Positions 1 to 7,325 of a stretch of 8,164 nucleotides of DNA are shown here, in pieces (within the stretch, counting starts at the first letter, position 1; every line of letters begins with the position of its first letter). The translations under genes and the position numbers were made by a program. Source of the DNA: a bacterium. GTDB taxonomy: Bacteria; JAHJDO01. The stretch is taken from positions 1 through 8,164 of the forward strand of contig JAGMBN010000053.1 of NCBI GenBank assembly GCA_023129655.1. Reading direction: 5' to 3'. A model generated the notes under the pieces. The model was not told the origin of the DNA. It ran no database searches and worked only from the letters and a program-made list of their open reading frames with translations.

Positions 1-34
1 GAAAAAATGGGGAAACTCCAGAAAAAACACATTC

Positions 35-63
35 TTGACATTGTATGTTTCTTTAGGTAGAAT
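35..63 (+). promoter_or_regulatory. Sigma70-type promoter upstream of the pil operon
   Basis: TTGACA at 35-40 is an exact -35 consensus. It is followed by a 17-bp spacer and TAGAAT at 58-63, which matches 5 of 6 bases of TATAAT. The predicted transcription start is about position 70. This leaves a leader of roughly 25 nt before the GTG at 95 and makes any upstream in-frame start (TTG 35 or ATG 68) unlikely. Inference from sequence only; no transcript data. Confidence 0.7.
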
Positions 64-79
64 TTGCATGGTTAATTTT

Positions 80-90
80 GGAGGCGAGGG
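80..90 (+). promoter_or_regulatory. Ribosome binding site deciding the pilB copy 1 start
   Basis: The purine-rich stretch GGAGGCGAGGG lies just before GTG 95. It offers GGAGG at 10 nt or GAGGG at 4 nt from the start codon. No comparable site precedes TTG 35 or ATG 68, so this supports GTG 95 as the true start. Confidence 0.7.
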
Positions 91-94
91 CAAA

Positions 95-1804
95 GTGGCG
101 GAAGATAGAAGGAGATTTCTGGGAGAAGTGCTTCAGGACATAGGTTTGATCTCGGAAAAGAAGTTGGAAATTGCTTTAGCAGAGCAGCGGCAGACAGGTG
201 AAAGGCTTGGAAATATACTGATAAAGCTTGGATATATAGATAATGAAGGGCTTTGTAAGGCATTAGCTTCTCAGTTTGGATTGAAGACTATAAACATATC
301 AGAATATAATATTGAGCAGGAAGTGATAGATAAAGTTCCTGCATCAGTTGCAAAAAAGCATAAAATTGTCCCTTTGAAATTTGAAAATAATGTTTTAACA
401 ATTGCTATGGCTAGTCCGCTAAATCTTCTTGCGCTGGATAATTTAAGAATAGTGCTGAATTGCGAAGTTGAAGGACTGTTAGCCACAGAAGAACAGATCG
501 AAAGTTCTTTGGAAAGATATTATGGCGTTAAGGAAGAAACAATTGACAGTATGCTTCAGGAGTTGAGTGAGCAGGATATAGATTTTGTTGGCGGAGAAGT
601 TGCAGAGGAAGAAGAGGAGATATCGGATGAAGCACCGGTTATAAAATTAGTTGGATTACTGATATTGGAAGCTCTTCGCGCCAGAGCAAGCGATATACAT
701 ATTGAGCCTTTAGAGGATACATTTAGAGTCCGATATCGTGTGGATGGAGTGTTGCATGAAGTACCTGCTCCCCCTAAGAGACTGGAGAAATCCGTAATCT
801 CTCGTATCAAGATTATGTCCGGGATGAACATTGCGGAAAAGAGGCTTCCTCAGGATGGCAAAATAAGATTATCCTTGTTGGGGAAAGATATTGACCTGCG
901 TGTATCAGCCCTGCCTGCAATACATGGGGAAAGTGTTGTGTTACGAATCCTTGATAAGAGCAGTTTATTATTGGGCATGGGTGAACTGGGTTTCCTTGAG
1001 AAAGATATGAAAAAGTTTGAATCACTGATTGCATCGCCTAATGGTATTATTCTTGTTACAGGACCAACAGGCAGTGGGAAAACAACAACGCTTTATGCAG
1101 CTCTTAATAAGATAAATCAGCCGGACAGAAAATTGATAACAGTTGAGGAACCTGTTGAATACCAGTTGACAGGCATCAATCAGGTTAATGTCAAAAGCGA
1201 AATTGGGTTAACATTTGCCAATGTTTTGAGGTCTATGTTGAGACAGGCTCCGGACATCATAATGGTTGGAGAGATCAGAGACGATGAAACAGCAGAGATT
1301 GCTATAAGATCTGCTCTAACAGGACATCTGGTGTTCTCCACCCTTCACACTAATGATGCTTCCAGCGCAGTAACGCGTCTTATTGATATGGGCATAAAAC
1401 CTTTCTTGGTGGCTTCGTCGATTCAGGCAGTGCTTGCGCAGAGATTGGTCAGAGCAATCTGCCCAGAATGTAAAGAAGCATACACTCCAAGGAAAGATGA
1501 AATTTTACAATTGGAAAAGGCATTTAAGAAAAAAGATATCAAAACGCAGTTCTATAAAGGAAAAGGGTGTCCAACGTGCTCTCAGACAGGTTACAAAGGG
1601 AGGATAGGTATTTTTGAATTACTCATACTCAATAGCGAGATTCGCTCATTAATTCTTAAGAGAACTTCAAGCGCAGAAATTAGAAAAAAGGCGTGTGAGT
1701 TTGGGATGAAGACCCTAAGGCAGGATGGTTTAGAAAAAGTTGTGATGGGAGTAACTACATTTTCTGAAGTGGAGCGAGTGACTCAAAAAGATGTAGAATT
1801 CTAA
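95..1804 (+). CDS. pilB: Type IV pilus extension ATPase PilB, copy 1 (GspE/PulE family)
   Basis: Cytoplasmic hexameric ATPase that drives pilin polymerisation through PilC. From GTG 95 it is 569 residues, normal for the family. The N-terminus is a GspE-N/MshEN domain with two 24-residue half-motifs (about 8-31 and 37-60) of the kind known to bind cyclic di-GMP. The second keeps RLG; the first has F in place of R. The motor domain has Walker A GPTGSGKTT (323-331, K329), an Asp box near VEEPVEY, Walker B IIMVGEIRD with E393, and the His box GHLVFSTLHTND (H411, H418). A zinc-binding tetracysteine follows (C456, C459, C492, C495). The usual LRQDPD before Walker B reads LRQAPD (A385). It is the first gene after a strong promoter; its stop overlaps the pilT ribosome site. 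GspE of type II secretion is the alternative, but the adjacent pilT favours pili. Confidence 0.95.
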   Translation: MAEDRRRFLGEVLQDIGLISEKKLEIALAEQRQTGERLGNILIKLGYIDNEGLCKALASQFGLKTINISEYNIEQEVIDKVPASVAKKHKIVPLKFENNVLTIAMASPLNLLALDNLRIVLNCEVEGLLATEEQIESSLERYYGVKEETIDSMLQELSEQDIDFVGGEVAEEEEEISDEAPVIKLVGLLILEALRARASDIHIEPLEDTFRVRYRVDGVLHEVPAPPKRLEKSVISRIKIMSGMNIAEKRLPQDGKIRLSLLGKDIDLRVSALPAIHGESVVLRILDKSSLLLGMGELGFLEKDMKKFESLIASPNGIILVTGPTGSGKTTTLYAALNKINQPDRKLITVEEPVEYQLTGINQVNVKSEIGLTFANVLRSMLRQAPDIIMVGEIRDDETAEIAIRSALTGHLVFSTLHTNDASSAVTRLIDMGIKPFLVASSIQAVLAQRLVRAICPECKEAYTPRKDEILQLEKAFKKKDIKTQFYKGKGCPTCSQTGYKGRIGIFELLILNSEIRSLILKRTSSAEIRKKACEFGMKTLRQDGLEKVVMGVTTFSEVERVTQKDVEF

Positions 1805-1817
1805 GGAGCAATATAAA

Positions 1818-2882
1818 ATGGAGATGAATGAACTGCTAAAAATTGTTGTAGACAGGAATGCTTCTGACATACATTTAGTAGTAGGGAAGCCTCCTGTTTT
1901 GCGTATAGACGGAAGATTGGATGTTCTTGATTTTGAGGAGTTGACAAACGAGAATACAGAGAAGCTAATGAAGAGTATCTCTTCAGAGCATCATCAGCAA
2001 AAATTACAAGAGATGGGAGGAACGGATTTTGGTTTTTCTTTTGGAGATATAGCAAGATTCCGCGTAGCAATTTATAAAGAAAGAGGAAACACCTCAATAG
2101 CAATGAGGCTTATACCTATGAAACTTATGACATTTGATGAACTGGGATTGGCAGATCAAATTAAACAGCTTATGTACAGACCTCGCGGCTTGGTTCTTGT
2201 AACAGGCCCAACTGGCTCTGGTAAGACAACAACGCTTGCCACAATGATTGATTATATAGCGAGAAATAGAGATGCTCATATAATAACGATTGAGGATCCT
2301 ATAGAGTATTATCACACTCATCACAACGGTGTTATGTCTCAGAGAGAATTGGGGGTAGACGTTCCTTCGTTCTCTGAAGCTCTCACCAGAGCCCTAAGAC
2401 AAGATCCGGATGTTATAATGGTGGGAGAGATGAGAGACCTGGCTACAATGGAGGCAGCTATTTCAGCCGCAGAAACCGGGCATTTGGTATTTGCAACCTT
2501 GCATACAACAGGTGCCGCAGCCACGATTGACAGAATAGTTGACGCTTTCCCTACCGCGCAGCAGGAACAAATAAGAACACAATTATCTGAGTCTCTTGTT
2601 GCGGTAATTTCTCAGCAATTGATCCCCAGAACCGCAGGAGGAAGAATAGCGTCTTATGAGATAATGCTTGCTACTTCAGCTGTAAAAAACCTGATAAGGG
2701 AAAAGAAGACCTATAGAATAATTTCCTCTATCCAAACAGGGAAAAAGCTTGGCATGAAGACAATGGATGATTCTCTGACAGAGCTTTACAACAGCAAAAT
2801 AATAAGCTATGAAGAGTATATTACACGTTGTTATAGTGTAGCAGATGCACAAGCGAAAGCAGGAGAGATGGAAAATGTCTAG
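1818..2882 (+). CDS. pilT: Type IV pilus retraction ATPase PilT
   Basis: Hexameric ATPase that depolymerises the pilus, giving twitching motility and DNA or surface pulling. It is 354 residues, typical for PilT, and its motif positions match the usual PilT numbering. Visible are the N-terminal ASDIHLVVGKPPVLRIDG, Walker A GPTGSGKTT (130-138, K136), the Asp box IEDPIEY with E163, Walker B DPDVIMVGEMRD with E204, and His box residues H222 and H229. The PilT-specific C-terminal motif reads AVKNLIRE (288-295), followed by GMKTMDDSL. It lacks the MshEN domain and the cysteine cluster of PilB, as expected. AAGGAG at 1803-1808 lies 9 nt before ATG 1818 and overlaps the stop of pilB copy 1. Its last 8 nt overlap the start of the second pilB, so translation is probably coupled. 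Confidence 0.97.
   Translation: MEMNELLKIVVDRNASDIHLVVGKPPVLRIDGRLDVLDFEELTNENTEKLMKSISSEHHQQKLQEMGGTDFGFSFGDIARFRVAIYKERGNTSIAMRLIPMKLMTFDELGLADQIKQLMYRPRGLVLVTGPTGSGKTTTLATMIDYIARNRDAHIITIEDPIEYYHTHHNGVMSQRELGVDVPSFSEALTRALRQDPDVIMVGEMRDLATMEAAISAAETGHLVFATLHTTGAAATIDRIVDAFPTAQQEQIRTQLSESLVAVISQQLIPRTAGGRIASYEIMLATSAVKNLIREKKTYRIISSIQTGKKLGMKTMDDSLTELYNSKIISYEEYITRCYSVADAQAKAGEMENV
2861..2867 (+). promoter_or_regulatory. Ribosome binding site inside the pilT 3' end
   Basis: AGGAGAG lies 7 nt before ATG 2875 and within the last codons of pilT. It selects ATG 2875 over the in-frame ATG at 2845, which lies upstream of this site. Confidence 0.75.
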
Positions 2883-4599
2883 CAAAAAGAAGCCTATCGG
2901 ACAGTTATTGCTTGAGAAAGGCATAATAACACCTGAGCAATTGGAACATGCTCTGAATGAGCAGCAAAAATCCAACGGCTTGCTTGGCAGAATTTTGGTA
3001 GATCTTGGTTTTGTGACAGAACCAGAGATATTGTCTGCATTGGGGGCGCAAACAGGAATGCCTGCCGCAGATCTTCCTAAAATAAATATTCCATCGGAAG
3101 TTTTGGAAAAGGTTTCAGCTCCAATTGCAAAAGTATATAAGATTATTCCTGTAAAAATTGAAGAGAATATTCTGTATATAGCTATGGCAGATCCTCTAAA
3201 CATTAATGTTTTAGACGATTTGCGGTTCATGTTGGAATGTGAAGTAAGAGGTATGGTAAGCAATGAGAAAAATATTGAAGAAGCCATTGTTAAATATTAT
3301 GGAGAAAAGACAGAGACTGTTCAGGACGTGTTAAAAGAGATTGAATCAGGAGTAATGGAAATCAGGGGGGATGTTGAGGGTGAAAATGAGGACGTTCATG
3401 ATGTGGCAACTCTTCAGGAGTTGGCGCATCAGGTGCCCGTAGTTAAACTGCTTAATTTAGTGCTTATTCAGGCGATAAAGGATAAGGCCAGTGATCTGCA
3501 TTTTGAGCCATTTGAAGACCAGTTTAAGATCAGATATCGTGTGGATGGAATGCTTTATGAAATGATTCCTCCACCAAGGCATTTGGCTTTAGCGGTAACT
3601 TCCAGAATTAAGGTTATGGCAGGAATGGATATTGCGGAAAGAAGATTGTCTCAAGATGGAAGGATTCAGCTTAATATGGGTGGAAGAGAAGTGGATCTTC
3701 GTATATCAACTTTACCAACGGTTTATGGAGAAAGTGTTGTAATACGTATATTAGATAGAGGAGCTGTTATGCTCTCTCTGGAGCAGGTAGGGCTTTTGCA
3801 AGAAGATTTAAAAGTATTAAGAAGTTTAATTAAAAAGCCTAATGGTATTATTCTGGTAACAGGTCCGACAGGTTGCGGCAAAACTACAACTCTTTATTCT
3901 GTCTTGAAGGAAATTAATTCTCCAGAGGACAAGATAATCACTACGGAAGATCCTGTTGAGTATAATTTAGCTGGTATTATACAAGTGCAGATAAGAGCTC
4001 ATATAGGTTTAACTTTTTCCAGGTGCCTCAGAAGCATATTAAGGCAGGATCCTGATAAGATATTAGTAGGAGAGATCCGTGACCTGGAGACTGCTGAAAT
4101 GTCTATTCAGGCTTCGCTTACAGGACATTTAGTGCTGAGCACGTTACATACCAATGATGCAGCCAGCACAATTACCAGGCTTATTGATATGGATATTGAG
4201 CCCTTTCTTATAACATCAACGCTGGAGGCTATTATTGCGCAAAGACTTGTTAGAAAAATATGTTCCAGCTGCAAAGAGGAGTATTCTCCCGACGCGGACG
4301 AATTATCTTTAATCGGACTCAAGCCCAAGGATGCGGAAGGCAAGAAGTTTTATAGGGGCAAAGGGTGTGAAATATGCAATGGTATTGGATATAAGGGGCG
4401 AATAGGTATTTTTGAGATACTTGTTGTTAATGATGAAATAAGAACTCTTATTGTTAATAAAGCATCTTCCGGCGAGCTGAAGAAAAAAGCTCACGAAAAA
4501 GGAATGTCAATGCTAAGAGAAGACGGATTGAAAAAAATATGGATGGGCATTACTACTATTGAGGAAGCAGCAAGAGAAACACAGGGAGTGGAGGTATAG
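2875..4599 (+). CDS. pilB: Type IV pilus extension ATPase PilB, copy 2 (GspE/PulE family)
   Basis: Second PilB-type extension ATPase, 574 residues from ATG 2875, clearly a paralogue of the first copy over its whole length. The N-terminal MshEN-like domain has two half-motifs at about 7-30 and 36-59. Both lack the usual first-position Arg (P7 and L36), so cyclic di-GMP binding may be weaker or absent. Walker A reads GPTGCGKTTT (K336) with Cys334 instead of Ser. Walker B is KILVGEIRD with E400, preceded by the canonical RQDPD. The His box is GHLVLSTLHTND (H418, H425), and the zinc cysteines are C463, C466, C498 and C501. The catalytic residues are intact, so it looks active. It overlaps pilT by 8 nt and ends 2 nt before pilC, placing it as the extension motor closest to the platform gene. 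A longer start at 2845 is possible but lacks a good ribosome site. Confidence 0.95.
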   Translation: MSSKKKPIGQLLLEKGIITPEQLEHALNEQQKSNGLLGRILVDLGFVTEPEILSALGAQTGMPAADLPKINIPSEVLEKVSAPIAKVYKIIPVKIEENILYIAMADPLNINVLDDLRFMLECEVRGMVSNEKNIEEAIVKYYGEKTETVQDVLKEIESGVMEIRGDVEGENEDVHDVATLQELAHQVPVVKLLNLVLIQAIKDKASDLHFEPFEDQFKIRYRVDGMLYEMIPPPRHLALAVTSRIKVMAGMDIAERRLSQDGRIQLNMGGREVDLRISTLPTVYGESVVIRILDRGAVMLSLEQVGLLQEDLKVLRSLIKKPNGIILVTGPTGCGKTTTLYSVLKEINSPEDKIITTEDPVEYNLAGIIQVQIRAHIGLTFSRCLRSILRQDPDKILVGEIRDLETAEMSIQASLTGHLVLSTLHTNDAASTITRLIDMDIEPFLITSTLEAIIAQRLVRKICSSCKEEYSPDADELSLIGLKPKDAEGKKFYRGKGCEICNGIGYKGRIGIFEILVVNDEIRTLIVNKASSGELKKKAHEKGMSMLREDGLKKIWMGITTIEEAARETQGVEV

Positions 4600-4601
4600 T
4601 T

Positions 4602-5870
4602 ATGGCTGTTTATGCTTATGTTGCAATGAATAATCAGGGTAAAGAGATAAGCGGAAGTGTTGAGGCAGAAACTTCTACTTTGGCAATATCTCAGATAAGG
4701 GATATGGGCTATTTCCCTACAAAAGTTTATGAAAAGTCTCCTGTTTCCGGTGCTTCAACATCTGCTAAACCGGCAAAGGCTGGCGGTCTTAATATGAATA
4801 TTCAGATTAAGCTACCTGGAATTGGTGATAGAATAAAGCCGAGGCAATTATCCGTTTTTGTCAGACAGTTAGCGACCTTGCTTGGCGCAGGACTTCCTTT
4901 ATTGAGGAGCATTAATGTTCTAAGTGATCAGGCCAAGCCTGGTATCATGAAAGAAACTCTCTCAGAAGTAGCTGCAGATATTGAGGGAGGCGCTACATTT
5001 TCAGATGCAGTTGCCAAACACCCAAAAAGCTTTTCAAAACTTTTTATTAATATGATAAAGGCTGGTGAAGTTGGTGGGATTTTAGAGGCGGTTTTGGAAA
5101 GGCTGGCTGAATTTTCAGAGAAAGAAGAAGCGTTAAAGAGAAAGATTAAGTCTGCTATGGTCTACCCTATACTCGTTACTGTTGCAGCTGTGGGAATACT
5201 TACTTTTTTGATTATAGTAGTTATTCCGACCTTTAAGAAGATGTTTGAGGATTTTGATACGGAATTGCCAGGCGCTACTGTAATGCTGTTGAAAATCGCG
5301 GATGTTTTCAAGGACTGGAAGAGTATTCTTATTATTCTGGGATCATTGGTAGGACTATTTATAATATACAAGTTTATTAGAAGAACACGAAAAGGGTCGT
5401 ATTATTCGGATAAAATCAAGTTGTATATCCCTGTTGTTGGTCCTTTGATCAGAAAGACAGCTGTCGGCAGATTTTCGAGAACATTTGCAACATTGATTGG
5501 AAGTGGGGTTCCAATACTTCAGGCGCTTACAATTGTAAAGGATACATCAGGCAACGAAGTAATAGCTCAAGCAATGGTATCTGTTCGTGACAGTATCAGA
5601 GAAGGAGAATCAATAGCAGGTCCGCTTCAAGCAAGCGGAATATTCCCTCCGCTGGTTATCAATATGGTGGATGTTGGCGAAGAAACAGGAGCATTAGATA
5701 AGATGCTTCTTAAAGTAGCAGAAGCTTATGATCAGGAAGTAGATGCCGCAGTAGCAGCTTTGACAAGCATAATGGAGCCAATTATGATCGTAGGCATGGG
5801 TGTTGTTGTAGGCTTCATAGTTATTGCGTTATTCCTGCCTTTGATTAAGCTGGCCACAGCGATTGTATAA
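4602..5870 (+). CDS. pilC: Type IV pilus inner-membrane platform protein PilC (GspF family)
   Basis: Integral membrane platform through which PilB and PilT act on the pilus base. It is 422 residues, the normal length. The N-terminus (YAYVAMNNQGKEISG) is typical of the family. Two T2SSF domains follow, about 82-205 and 290-412. The first carries the conserved AGEVGG (154-159) and the second VGEETG (358-363). Membrane segments are visible at about 188-209, 241-257 and 392-415. Residues 47-66 form a Ser/Ala/Lys-rich linker. GGAGG at 4590-4594 lies 7 nt before ATG 4602 and inside the end of the second pilB, so it is almost certainly cotranscribed. It is followed immediately by the intergenic palindrome pair, which may mark the end of the motor-gene unit. 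Confidence 0.96.
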   Translation: MAVYAYVAMNNQGKEISGSVEAETSTLAISQIRDMGYFPTKVYEKSPVSGASTSAKPAKAGGLNMNIQIKLPGIGDRIKPRQLSVFVRQLATLLGAGLPLLRSINVLSDQAKPGIMKETLSEVAADIEGGATFSDAVAKHPKSFSKLFINMIKAGEVGGILEAVLERLAEFSEKEEALKRKIKSAMVYPILVTVAAVGILTFLIIVVIPTFKKMFEDFDTELPGATVMLLKIADVFKDWKSILIILGSLVGLFIIYKFIRRTRKGSYYSDKIKLYIPVVGPLIRKTAVGRFSRTFATLIGSGVPILQALTIVKDTSGNEVIAQAMVSVRDSIREGESIAGPLQASGIFPPLVINMVDVGEETGALDKMLLKVAEAYDQEVDAAVAALTSIMEPIMIVGMGVVVGFIVIALFLPLIKLATAIV

Positions 5871-5871
5871 T

Positions 5872-5934
5872 GTAGGGGCAGGTCTTGCACCTGCCCTTAT
5901 TCTTTGCGGGCGGAGGCAAGCGCCTCGCCCCTAC
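5872..5934. repeat. Intergenic pair of inverted REP-like palindromes (BIME-like)
   Basis: The left unit begins GTAG (5872-5875), then arms GGGCAGGT (5876-5883) and ACCTGCCC (5889-5896) around the loop CTTGC. The right unit is in the opposite orientation: arms GGGC plus GAGGC (5908-5917, one bulged G) pair with GCCTC plus GCCC (5922-5930), and it ends in CTAC (5931-5934), the complement of GTAG. The outer 8 bp GTAGGGGC and GCCCCTAC are exact inverted repeats. Head-to-head or tail-to-tail pairing of GTAG-hairpin units is the layout of bacterial interspersed mosaic elements. They fill most of the pilC-regulator gap. Confidence 0.85.
5876..5905 (+). terminator. Possible terminator or attenuator after pilC
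   Basis: A perfect 8-bp GC-rich stem with a 5-nt loop (5876-5896) is followed by TTATTCTTT, which has 7 T in 9 bases. It starts 5 nt after the pilC stop. It could end or attenuate the pil transcript, but it is also the left half of the REP-like pair, so the fit may be incidental. No clear promoter for the next gene is visible, so some read-through is likely. Confidence 0.35.
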
Positions 5935-5948
5935 AATAAAGAAATATT

Positions 5949-7304
5949 ATGCACAAAGCAAAGATTTTAGTTGTAGATGATGAACTAAACATGCGAAAGA
6001 CCCTTTCCTGTATCCTTCGTCAGCAAGGCTACGATGTCAAAGTATGCGGAAATGGAAAAGAAGCCGTAAAAATTTTAGACACCGAGCAATTCAATTTAAT
6101 AATCACTGATATAAAGATGCCTCATATGGATGGAATGGCAATGTTGTCTGCTCTCAGAAAGAAGAACAAGGAAATCCCTGTAATAATTATCACGGGTCAT
6201 GCTACTGTGAATTCTGCAATTGATGCAGTAAAGCTTGAAGCATACGATTATATCAGAAAACCGTGTATGCCTGACGAGATTCTTTTCTCAGTGCGCAGAG
6301 CGGTGGAACGTGAAAAGCTGATAAGCGAAAATTTATATTTGCATGATCAGTTGAAAGAAAAATTCCGTTTTAACGGCTTAATAGGAAATAATAAGAAAAT
6401 GCAGGATATCTATCAGCTGGCGCAAAAGGTCTCTAAAAGCAATGCTGCTATACTAATAAGAGGAGAAAGCGGAACAGGCAAGGAATTGATAGCGCACGCA
6501 ATTCACTATAACAGTCTGCGTAAAAATAATAAGTTTCTTGCTATAAATTGCGGAGCTTTACCAGAGAATCTGCTGGAAAGCGAATTATTCGGTCATGAGA
6601 AAGGCGCGTTTACAGGCGCTATAAGCAGTAGAAAAGGAATATTTGGAATGGCTGATAAAGGGACTATTTTTCTCGACGAGATAGGTGACCTTTCTTTAAC
6701 TACGCAGATGAAATTGTTGCGCGTTCTTCAGGATGGGGAATTTAGGGGAGTTGGAGGAACCCGGCAAATTAAGGTTGATGTGAGGATTATAAGCGCAACT
6801 AACAAGAATTTAGAGAATCGCATAAAACAGGGCCTGTTCAGAGAGGATTTATATTATAGAATAAATGTAATTGCTATTGATCTGCCTCCGCTCAGGGAGA
6901 GAAAAGATGATATAGCTCCTTTGGTAAAGCACTTTTTAGCACCAAAACGAATTTCATCCGAAGCTATGAATTTACTTGTAAGCTTTGACTGGCCTGGAAA
7001 TGTCAGAGAGTTGGAAAACGTAATTGAACGCGCAGTAGCATTGCAGGAAGGCCAGTGTATTCTTCCTGATGATTTGCCGCAATATATTTCTGTAGGGGCA
7101 GGGCTTGCCCCTGCCCACATCTCAACAATTACAGAAGAGAATTTTCGCGAGGCGCGAACTGCCTTTGAAAAAAATTTTCTGATCAGCGTATTGAGAAAAA
7201 CAAACAGAAATATATCCCTTGCTTCAAAGAAGGCCGGTCTAAGCAGGCGCCATTTCTATGAGAAGATGAGATTATATGGAATTAAAAATAGGATTAAGGA
7301 TTAA
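5949..7304 (+). CDS. NtrC-family sigma54-dependent response regulator
   Basis: Cytoplasmic two-component activator of RNA polymerase with sigma54; 451 residues. The receiver domain (about 4-120) has acidic D10/D11, phospho-acceptor D54, T82 and K104. The AAA+ domain (about 135-330) has Walker A GESGTGKE (172-179), intact GAFTGA (219-224) for sigma54 contact, Walker B GTIFLDE (238-244) and arginine fingers near R298/R304. WPGNVREL (348-355) follows, then a Fis-type helix-turn-helix (about 412-445, LSRRHFYEKM). Two oddities are seen. The stretch between KHFL (327-330) and ISSEA (335-339) is only about 4 residues, some 9-12 shorter than usual. An in-frame palindromic element encodes VGAGLAPA (382-389) in the linker before the HTH. 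The ribosome site is weak (AAAGAAA). It lies next to pilC and may be a PilR equivalent, but the sequence cannot prove it. Confidence 0.94.
   Translation: MHKAKILVVDDELNMRKTLSCILRQQGYDVKVCGNGKEAVKILDTEQFNLIITDIKMPHMDGMAMLSALRKKNKEIPVIIITGHATVNSAIDAVKLEAYDYIRKPCMPDEILFSVRRAVEREKLISENLYLHDQLKEKFRFNGLIGNNKKMQDIYQLAQKVSKSNAAILIRGESGTGKELIAHAIHYNSLRKNNKFLAINCGALPENLLESELFGHEKGAFTGAISSRKGIFGMADKGTIFLDEIGDLSLTTQMKLLRVLQDGEFRGVGGTRQIKVDVRIISATNKNLENRIKQGLFREDLYYRINVIAIDLPPLRERKDDIAPLVKHFLAPKRISSEAMNLLVSFDWPGNVRELENVIERAVALQEGQCILPDDLPQYISVGAGLAPAHISTITEENFREARTAFEKNFLISVLRKTNRNISLASKKAGLSRRHFYEKMRLYGIKNRIKD
7092..7116 (+). repeat. REP-like palindrome inside the response regulator gene, copy B
   Basis: GTAG (7092-7095) is followed directly by arms GGGCAGGG (7096-7103) and CCCTGCCC (7109-7116) around loop CTTGC. 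It is read as VGAGLAPA (residues 382-389), preceded by Ser, between the AAA+ domain and the HTH. The 25 nt are identical to the copy at 7964-7988 in the kinase gene. Its GC content contrasts sharply with the flanks. Confidence 0.9.
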
Positions 7305-7325
7305 AAGTGAAAAGGATTAAGGATT
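7290..7325 (+). repeat. 13-bp direct repeat across the regulator stop and kinase start
   Basis: AGGATTAAGGATT occurs at 7290-7302 and again at 7313-7325, period 23. The first copy encodes the end of the regulator (RIKD before the stop) and supplies AAGGA (7296-7300), 6 nt before GTG 7307, as ribosome site for the kinase. The second copy encodes RIKD at the kinase N-terminus. It could be a small duplication that shaped this junction. Confidence 0.75.

Noticed and set aside
1..20. Minus-strand terminator: TGGAG/CCCCA hairpin followed by a T run
   Set aside because: The stem is about 5 bp with a mismatch and a 3-nt loop, and no minus-strand gene is visible to need it.
35..94. Longer pilB copy 1 beginning at TTG 35 or ATG 68
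   Set aside because: TTG 35 lies in the -35 box and ATG 68 at the predicted transcription start. The conserved N-terminus and a ribosome site fit GTG 95.
4353..4402. AGGGGC stretches in pilB copy 2 resembling the repeat family
   Set aside because: They encode the conserved RGKG and YKGRIGI motifs, lack GTAG, and have no hairpin.
5874..5889. Sigma54-like -24/-12 site (GG, 10 nt, GC, with TTGCA) upstream of the regulator
   Set aside because: The spacing fits, but the -24 half matches only 3 of 6 bases and the sequence is the REP-like hairpin itself, so the match is probably incidental.
5932..5937. TACAAT as a -10 box for the regulator gene
   Set aside because: No -35 hexamer at 16-18 bp upstream, and the bases are the end of the inverted repeat.
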